Below, piece after piece: positions 30,762-35,408 of a DNA stretch of 35,408 nt (position 1 is the first letter of the stretch; each line of letters begins with the position of its first letter). Below the pieces are notes generated by a model that was not told where the DNA came from, ran no database searches, and saw nothing but the letters and a program-made list of their open reading frames with translations. The stretch is from assembly GCA_021731295.1 (NCBI GenBank), contig JAKFXQ010000003.1:1-35408 (forward strand), given 5' to 3'. The translations under genes were made by a program, and so were the position numbers. This DNA is from Patescibacteria group bacterium (lineage in GTDB: Bacteria; Patescibacteriota; Minisyncoccia; Phycocordibacterales; UBA2100).

Positions 30762-32306
30762 ATGTCACCAACAAACAAGTTCGACTTTACCGACCTCTTT
30801 ACGCTCGAGATGGCAAACAATCATCAGGGCTCTGTAGATCATGGACTCAAGATAATCAGCGAGTGCGGCAAGGTCGTGAAAGAGCACGGAGTACGGGCTG
30901 CGATGAAGTTGCAGTTTCGCGACCTCGATACATTCATACATCCCGCAGATAAGAAGAAGTCGGACAACAAGCATGTCGCTCGATTCCAGTCGACAAAGCT
31001 CGCAAAGAAGGATTTCAAAATTCTTGTTGACGCGGTGCGCAAAGCGGGAATGGTGACCATGGCGACGCCGTTCGACGAAGCGTCTGTCGAACTCTTGAAG
31101 GAGCTGAACATCGATATTCTGAAAATCGCGTCCTGTTCAGCGAAGGATTGGCCGCTTCTTGAGAAAGCAGTCTCCGCAGGCAAGCCCATTATCGTGTCCG
31201 TCGGAGGCATGACAATCGACGAAACGGACCGCCTCGTGAGCTTCCTCGATCATCGCTACGCTCATTTCGCGCTGATGCACTGCGTTGCGATATATCCGAC
31301 ACCGAACGAGAAACTCAATCTTGGTTACATTGAAGTCCTACGCAAACGCTATCCCGGAGTAACTATCGGTTTCTCGACACACGAGGAGCCAGAGAATATG
31401 TCCGCTATTCAGGTCGCCTATGCGAAGGGCGCGCGCATCTTTGAGCGTCATGTGGGAGTAGCGACGAAGACGATTTCCCTGAATGCATACTCATCTACGC
31501 CAGAACAACTCTCACGTTGGATTTCAGCGTGGAAGGCTGCAAAGGCTGCAGACGGTGCAGGTGATCGCGAGATTGACCCAAGAGAGCTTGCGGATTTGAA
31601 CTCATTGAAGCGTGGTGTATTTGCAAAGAAACCTATCAAGAAGGGGGCCCAGATAAAGCGTTCTGATGTCTACTTTGCATTCCCATACCGTCCGGGCCAG
31701 CTCTCCAGTGGTGATTTCCGCGACGGTTTCGTCACGGCCGATCGTAGCTACAAGACTGATGAGCCAGTTGCCCACGAGACACGTGACTTCGCGCCGACAG
31801 TCCGCGACCTCGTCTATCATCCTATCCACGAGGTGAAGGCGATGCTGAATATGGCTGGTATCGCACTCCCGATGGACTTTGCTCTAGAGATTTCACACCA
31901 TTACGGGCTCGAGAACTTCCGCAAAGTCGGCGTCGTGATTATCGACTGCATCAATCGCGAATACTGCAAGAAGATTCTGGTACAGCTTCCGGGCCAGGAG
32001 CATCCATATCACCACCACCTACAGAAAGAAGAAGCATTCCACGTGCTTTGGGGTGTACTTGAAATAGACTTAGAAGGTCGTCGGATGACACTACGCGCTG
32101 GTGACATAGCGGTCGTGCCTCGCGGGGTGAAGCATCGATTCTGGTCTGAAAGCGGAGTCATCTTCGAAGAAGTATCGTCTACTCACTTCAACAATGACTC
32201 CTTCTATGAGGACCCAGGTATCAATCTCCTTCCAAGGGAAGCTCGCAAGACCAAGCTCGCCAACTGGGGCCGGCACCACTTTGACGCGGCAGGAAACACT
32301 CGGTAG
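30762..32306 (+). CDS. NeuB-like nonulosonate synthase fused to SAF and cupin domains
   Basis: The 514-residue protein has a NeuB TIM barrel (about residues 1-265) opening with LEMANNHQGS, then ATPFDEASVELL, LMHCVAIYPTPNEKLNLG and FSTHEEPE. The metal-ligand positions His207 and His230 are kept. The usual DH pair after the second His is replaced (SLNAYSSTPEQL). A SAF-type domain (about 290-350) has LKRGVFAKKPIKKGAQI. A cupin follows (about 375-500) with PYHHHLQKEEAF (His417-419) and VKHRFW (His458), a plausible metal site. NeuB enzymes condense phosphoenolpyruvate with a 6-carbon amino sugar. The fused cupin may be an isomerase or epimerase for that sugar (inference). ATG 30753 is an alternative start. 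Confidence 0.82.
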   Translation: MSPTNKFDFTDLFTLEMANNHQGSVDHGLKIISECGKVVKEHGVRAAMKLQFRDLDTFIHPADKKKSDNKHVARFQSTKLAKKDFKILVDAVRKAGMVTMATPFDEASVELLKELNIDILKIASCSAKDWPLLEKAVSAGKPIIVSVGGMTIDETDRLVSFLDHRYAHFALMHCVAIYPTPNEKLNLGYIEVLRKRYPGVTIGFSTHEEPENMSAIQVAYAKGARIFERHVGVATKTISLNAYSSTPEQLSRWISAWKAAKAADGAGDREIDPRELADLNSLKRGVFAKKPIKKGAQIKRSDVYFAFPYRPGQLSSGDFRDGFVTADRSYKTDEPVAHETRDFAPTVRDLVYHPIHEVKAMLNMAGIALPMDFALEISHHYGLENFRKVGVVIIDCINREYCKKILVQLPGQEHPYHHHLQKEEAFHVLWGVLEIDLEGRRMTLRAGDIAVVPRGVKHRFWSESGVIFEEVSSTHFNNDSFYEDPGINLLPREARKTKLANWGRHHFDAAGNTR

Positions 32307-32339
32307 AGTCCCTTCAGAGACTAACAGGGAGACATCGTC

Positions 32340-32984
32340 ATGAGCATCATCGTCTTTGACTTCGACGGGGTCATCGTCCCCGAATCCGAGGAGTTTAAGA
32401 AGCGCGCGTGGCGAGCACTGTTCTCAAACAGTGTCGAGTACGCGGCGTTCGAGTCGGCAGAAGCAGAGTTAGGTCGCGGTCGCGGAGGAGACCGATTTTC
32501 CATCCTCGAGCGAACATTTGAACTGCTTGGCATTGGTCCCGACCAACGCGCGGCGAAAGTGCAGCAGGCAGCGGCTAGATTCGATGAGCTGGTGCAGAAG
32601 ATGATTGCAGACGCCGGGCTGCCTGTAGAGGTTCGACACCTGTTGTCGGAGCTCGCGACTCGAGGCAATACGCTGTATCTGAATTCGGCGACACCTGCAG
32701 AGGCGCTCAAGCGGACTATAGAGGCGCTGGGAATCGGCAATGTTTTCGCCGCCGTGCTCGGTCGCCCGAACACGAAAGTCGAAAATTTTACGCTGATTGC
32801 GAAGAGAGAGTCAGCCGCGCCAGAAACAGTGGTGTTCGTCGGCGACAGTCCGTCCGATGCTGCTGCTGCAAACGAGTTTGGGTGCCAATTCATTGCATTC
32901 CTAAACGAGTGGAGCGACTGGAAACCCGAAGAAAGCGTGCGCGTCGCCAGGTCGCATTCCGAACTGTTGACGATGCTTTCTTGA
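32340..32984 (+). CDS. HAD-superfamily phosphatase (beta-phosphoglucomutase-like)
   Basis: The 214-residue protein has motif I DFDGVIVP (residues 7-14), motif II NSATPAE, a Lys/Asn motif III (GRPNTKVEN) and motif IV GDSPSDAAAA. A helical cap lies between motifs I and II. It is a phosphatase or phosphomutase. In this setting a nonulosonate-9-phosphate or sugar phosphatase is likely. AGGGAGA lies 8 nt before ATG 32340, so translation relies on Shine-Dalgarno within the operon, in contrast to the leaderless starts around it. It follows the NeuB fusion after 33 nt and ends before a terminator. Confidence 0.85.
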   Translation: MSIIVFDFDGVIVPESEEFKKRAWRALFSNSVEYAAFESAEAELGRGRGGDRFSILERTFELLGIGPDQRAAKVQQAAARFDELVQKMIADAGLPVEVRHLLSELATRGNTLYLNSATPAEALKRTIEALGIGNVFAAVLGRPNTKVENFTLIAKRESAAPETVVFVGDSPSDAAAANEFGCQFIAFLNEWSDWKPEESVRVARSHSELLTMLS

Positions 32985-32989
32985 TTACT

Positions 32990-33024
32990 CGAGGGTCGGC
33001 CTTTGCGGCTGGCCCTCTAACATT
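32990..33024 (+). terminator. Intrinsic-terminator-like hairpin after the HAD gene
   Basis: The arms GAGGGTCGGCC and GGCTGGCCCTC pair over 11 positions, including two G-U pairs, with a 5-nt loop, followed by TAACATTT. The next promoter (-35 TTGCGG at 33003) lies within the loop region, so terminator and promoter overlap. Confidence 0.6.
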
Positions 33025-33030
33025 TACAAT
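33003..33030 (+). promoter_or_regulatory. Promoter TTGCGG - 16 bp - TACAAT, 6 nt before ATG 33037
   Basis: TTGCGG (33003-33008) and TACAAT (33025-33030, a 5/6 match) are 16 bp apart; the ATG follows after 6 nt. Confidence 0.55.
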
Positions 33031-33036
33031 CCGCGC

Positions 33037-34071
33037 ATGAAAATAAAGATTTACGGAGCAGGTTCAATAGGAAATCATCTGACGCAGGCGGCACGTCGTA
33101 TGGGATGGCATGTGACTGTCGTTGATACGGACCCCAAGGCACTCGAGAGAATGAAGAACGACATCTATCCCACGCGCTACGGGAAGTGGGATGATTCCAT
33201 AGAACTTTGTATCGCGGGGACGGAGAAACGAGGCGGATTCGACATCATTATGATTGGTACGCCACCGCACGTGCGAACTGCAGTTGCCCTCGAAGCGTTA
33301 AAAGAAAAGCCGAAAGCAATAATCCTCGAAAAGCCCGTCTCCTTTCCTTTTGACCCAAAGTTAAAGACACTAGTATCGCGGCTGAAGTCATCACGGACTC
33401 TCGCATTTGTTGGCTATGACCACGCGGTCGCAAAGTCTATCGAGCGCGTTGCAGACATTCTGAAGTCGGGAGTAATTGGCGATGCCCTCACGCTCGATGT
33501 GGAGTTTCGTGAACATTGGGAGGGCATCTTTAAAGCACATCCGTGGCTCTCGGGACCGCAGGATAGTTATCTCGGCTACTGGAAGCGTGGCGGCGGCGCC
33601 TCCGGCGAGCATTCGCATGCGCTTCATCTTGCCCTCTATCTCTCGCGCGTCGCCAAAATAGGTGCATGGAAAGATGTACGTGCGAAATTCCAACACGTGA
33701 AAAAAGGGAAACTCGATTACGATGCCATTGCATCATTCGCCTTCGATACTGACAAAAGCAAGACGGGTCGCGTCATTCAAGATGTGGTTACCAAGCCGAC
33801 TCGCAAATGGGCGCGTATACAGGGCTCGAATGGATTCGTTGAATGGGTGTGCAACGGACATCCGTCCGGCGACGTAGTTCGATATGCAGGGGCAGACAGC
33901 GTTATCGCGGAAGAGATTATCGAGAAGAAACGCCCAGACGACTTTCACGCGGAGATGTTGCATCTGGACGCCGTCTTAAAAAAGAAGATTAAACCTGCGG
34001 CCTCGCCACTCGCATTTGCTTCAGGTGTTGAGGTCCTGCGTATTTTGGAGCGTGCACGCAAGGCGCGCTAG
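33037..34071 (+). CDS. Gfo/Idh/MocA-family oxidoreductase
   Basis: The 344-residue protein opens with KIYGAGSIGNHLTQAARRMG, a dinucleotide-binding loop. It has DIIMIGTPPHVRTAVALEAL and the family signature ILEKPVSFPF (Glu-Lys-Pro), then a C-terminal beta domain with conserved His residues (GGGASGEHSHALHL). These NAD(P)-dependent enzymes oxidise or reduce sugar hydroxyls, often at C3 of UDP-GlcNAc or its derivatives. In a nonulosonate cluster such enzymes act in precursor modification, but the substrate is not readable. It has its own promoter and is followed 28 nt later by a GT47-like gene. Confidence 0.83.
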   Translation: MKIKIYGAGSIGNHLTQAARRMGWHVTVVDTDPKALERMKNDIYPTRYGKWDDSIELCIAGTEKRGGFDIIMIGTPPHVRTAVALEALKEKPKAIILEKPVSFPFDPKLKTLVSRLKSSRTLAFVGYDHAVAKSIERVADILKSGVIGDALTLDVEFREHWEGIFKAHPWLSGPQDSYLGYWKRGGGASGEHSHALHLALYLSRVAKIGAWKDVRAKFQHVKKGKLDYDAIASFAFDTDKSKTGRVIQDVVTKPTRKWARIQGSNGFVEWVCNGHPSGDVVRYAGADSVIAEEIIEKKRPDDFHAEMLHLDAVLKKKIKPAASPLAFASGVEVLRILERARKAR

Positions 34072-34084
34072 CGCGACGCTGAAA

Positions 34085-34093
34085 TGGTATTCT
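34085..34093 (+). promoter_or_regulatory. Extended -10 TGG-TATTCT, 6 nt before ATG 34100
   Basis: TGG directly precedes TATTCT (34088-34093), with 6 nt to the ATG. No TTG-type -35 is present. It supports 34100 as the start over an upstream in-frame start at 34016. Confidence 0.5.
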
Positions 34094-34099
34094 GCGGCG

Positions 34100-35176
34100 A
34101 TGGTGAAGCTCTACGTTGCCAAGCCTTTCGGCACGCGTCCCGTGTTGAGACTCTTAGATCCGGAACAGCACGTCGCGGGCAAAGCCCGCGACGTGCTCTA
34201 CAAGGCCCTGCCAAAAGACTTTGCCACTCCCTCGATTGAGAAGGTGTCTGATATCACGCAAAGCGATTTCGTCATCCTTCCGCAAAACCTGCGCACGATG
34301 ACGCCTGCTTGGCAGGCATACTTTGACGAGGTGCGTCGCGAAGCTGAAGCAGCGGGGAAGCAGGTGATTGTGTGTATCGGTCGGGACGATTCGCACAAGA
34401 CACACGTAGACGGAGCAATAGTATTTAAAGGTTCGGATTATCGACATACGCGCCACGAGAACGAGATTATTTTGTCTCCGTTCGTCGAGGATTTAGGGGA
34501 GGGAAGAGAGTTGGCGCCACGCACAAAAGGCGCGAAGCCGAAAGTCTCGTTCTGCGGCTATGCCGGATTTCCAAGTGTAGTGACACGCGGCAAGTACGTC
34601 GTGAAGAATGCAGTACTCGATGTCGCGGCGTTCGTGATGCGGAACCCTCGCCTCACGGTCTATAAACGCGGCATCTATTTCCGGCGCAAGGCGATACGCT
34701 CGCTTCAGAATGACCCACGCATCGAGACGGCGTTCACGCTGCGCGATTCATACGGCGGGAACAGCGGCACACTCGCGATGTCTCCGGAAGAGTCTCGGCG
34801 CGAGTACATCACCTCCATCCTCGAGAGCGACCTGGTACTTGCTCCGAAAGGCGACGCGAACTTTTCGTCGCGTTTCTTTGAGACACTGTCGCTGGGCCGC
34901 ATTCCAATCCTCATAGACACCGACATGGAACTGCCGCTCGAGAAGGAGATTAATTACGATGCATGCATTCTCCGCGTCCCGCATACCGATGCGCCACGCC
35001 TTGGAGACATCATCGTGGAGTTTTGGGAACGCACGAGTCCGGAAGCGTTTGTGGCCATGCAGAAAGAGGCCAGACGGGTCTATCGCGAGTACTTACGCTA
35101 CGACGCGTATTGGAACCGAGCGCTCCCGCTCCTCAAAGAGAAGGGTATTAGCGCCTTACAGGGGCCTTCGTGCTAG
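34100..35176 (+). CDS. Exostosin-like (GT47-type) glycosyltransferase
   Basis: The 358-residue protein has the exostosin-type C-terminal signature LVLAPKGDANFSSRFFETLSLGRIPILIDTDMELP. An N-terminal half follows the GT-B pattern (SDFVILPQNLRTM, VIVCIGRDDSH, VSFCGYAG). GT47 enzymes are inverting transferases using UDP-sugars such as UDP-GlcA, -Gal or -Xyl. ATG 34100 is chosen because the extended -10 sits 6 nt upstream and the alternative at 34016 lies within the previous gene. A perfect 14-bp hairpin (34167-34197) lies in the first 35 codons. No transmembrane segment is visible. Confidence 0.82.
   Translation: MVKLYVAKPFGTRPVLRLLDPEQHVAGKARDVLYKALPKDFATPSIEKVSDITQSDFVILPQNLRTMTPAWQAYFDEVRREAEAAGKQVIVCIGRDDSHKTHVDGAIVFKGSDYRHTRHENEIILSPFVEDLGEGRELAPRTKGAKPKVSFCGYAGFPSVVTRGKYVVKNAVLDVAAFVMRNPRLTVYKRGIYFRRKAIRSLQNDPRIETAFTLRDSYGGNSGTLAMSPEESRREYITSILESDLVLAPKGDANFSSRFFETLSLGRIPILIDTDMELPLEKEINYDACILRVPHTDAPRLGDIIVEFWERTSPEAFVAMQKEARRVYREYLRYDAYWNRALPLLKEKGISALQGPSC
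34167..34197 (+). repeat. Perfect 14-bp inverted repeat inside the GT47-like gene
   Basis: AGCACGTCGCGGGC is followed by AAA and then GCCCGCGACGTGCT, with no mismatch. It spans codons 23-33 of the gene and would make an extremely stable RNA hairpin 67 nt after the start codon. Confidence 0.9.
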
Positions 35177-35179
35177 AAT
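35171..35179 (+). promoter_or_regulatory. Extended -10 TGC-TAGAAT, 7 nt before ATG 35187
   Basis: TGC precedes TAGAAT (35174-35179, a 5/6 match), partly over the end of the GT47 gene, with 7 nt to the ATG. Another leaderless arrangement. Confidence 0.5.
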
Positions 35180-35186
35180 GGCGCCC

Positions 35187-35408
35187 ATGTTCGAGAAGAC
35201 ACTGCGTGCGCTCGCCCTCTCCGGAATCTTCGCCCTACCGTTCATCGTCTTCATTATCTCCTCCAGCTACTTCTTTCCGTTCATAACGGGGAAGAATTTT
35301 ACCTTCCGCATACTCATTGACCTTATATTTGGCCTTTGGGTCGCGCTCGCGCTCGTAAATCCAGACTATCGTCCGCGCCGCACGTGGCTGTTTTACGCGA
35401 CATCCGCA
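35187..35408 (+). CDS. O-antigen ligase/polymerase-like membrane protein (3' truncated by window edge)
   Basis: The first 74 residues are present, and the frame is open to the window end. Two hydrophobic segments (ALALSGIFALPFIVFIIS and ILIDLIFGLWVALALV), the motif FPFITGKNFTFRI, then YRPRRTWLFYATS match the N-terminus of O-antigen ligase-family (WaaL/Wzy) proteins of Parcubacteria as I recall them. Such proteins join or polymerise lipid-linked glycans at the outer face of the cytoplasmic membrane, the final step expected for this locus. The family call depends on the N-terminus only. Confidence 0.7.
   Translation, partial: MFEKTLRALALSGIFALPFIVFIISSSYFFPFITGKNFTFRILIDLIFGLWVALALVNPDYRPRRTWLFYATSA

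Noticed and set aside
1-35408. UGA recoding as in Gracilibacteria or Absconditabacteria
   Set aside because: Several complete genes end at TGA at the expected family length (for example 9600, 10774, 12805), so the standard bacterial code holds.

Overview
The window reads as a surface-polysaccharide island from a member of the Candidate Phyla Radiation (Patescibacteria, probably a Parcubacteria-type lineage). This placement is an inference. It rests on the companion genes (DUF4015 protein, T4SS-type ATPase with a disordered tail, lamin-tail-domain surface protein, SLT/LysM protein), very compact packing with many 4-24 nt overlaps, and the large set of GT4 glycosyltransferases. TGA is used as a stop throughout, so UGA-recoding groups (Gracilibacteria, Absconditabacteria) are unlikely. 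No rRNA, tRNA, IS element or CRISPR array was seen.

Layout. 2-5216 (+): envelope genes: the tail of a DUF4015 glycoside-hydrolase-like protein, a VirD4/TraD-like ATPase, an LTD-PKD-LTD anchored surface protein and an SLT-LysM lytic transglycosylase. 5226-14951 (+, with one HAD gene on minus): an SDR/GT-B fusion, GT4 enzymes, a methyltransferase, a GT4/UDP-sugar-dehydrogenase fusion, and a candidate structured RNA at 8657-8866. 14928-16331 (-): a membrane-anchored TPR protein of visibly different base composition. 16435-20626 (+): flippase, carbamoyltransferase, GT4. 20653-26481 (-): two methyltransferases, a GT-C enzyme, a GtrA-like protein, an FAD oxidoreductase and an FkbM methyltransferase. 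26573-29521 (+): methyltransferase, GT-B transferase-like protein, CMP-nonulosonate synthetase-like protein. 29581-30654 (-): an orphan GT-B-like protein. 30762-35408 (+): NeuB-SAF-cupin fusion, HAD phosphatase, Gfo/Idh/MocA oxidoreductase, exostosin-like GT47, and the start of an O-antigen-ligase-like membrane protein.

How the genes fit together (inference): nucleotide sugars are made or modified by the SDR, dehydrogenase, NeuB, HAD, NeuA and Gfo/Idh enzymes. The GT4 and GT47 enzymes assemble a lipid-linked oligosaccharide, which is decorated by carbamoyl and methyl groups. The flippase exports it and the WaaL/Wzy-like protein polymerises or attaches it. The glycan probably contains a nonulosonic (sialic-like) acid.

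The most consistent unexplained signal is promoter placement. At about sixteen genes a -10-like hexamer lies only 6-9 nt before the chosen start codon. It is usually paired either with a TTG-type -35 at 16-17 bp or with a TGn extended -10. This predicts widespread leaderless mRNAs. A few genes instead have a leader and a clear Shine-Dalgarno sequence. Other notable items are three enzyme fusions, the candidate RNA with a strong terminator, and a perfect 14-bp hairpin near the start of the GT47 gene.
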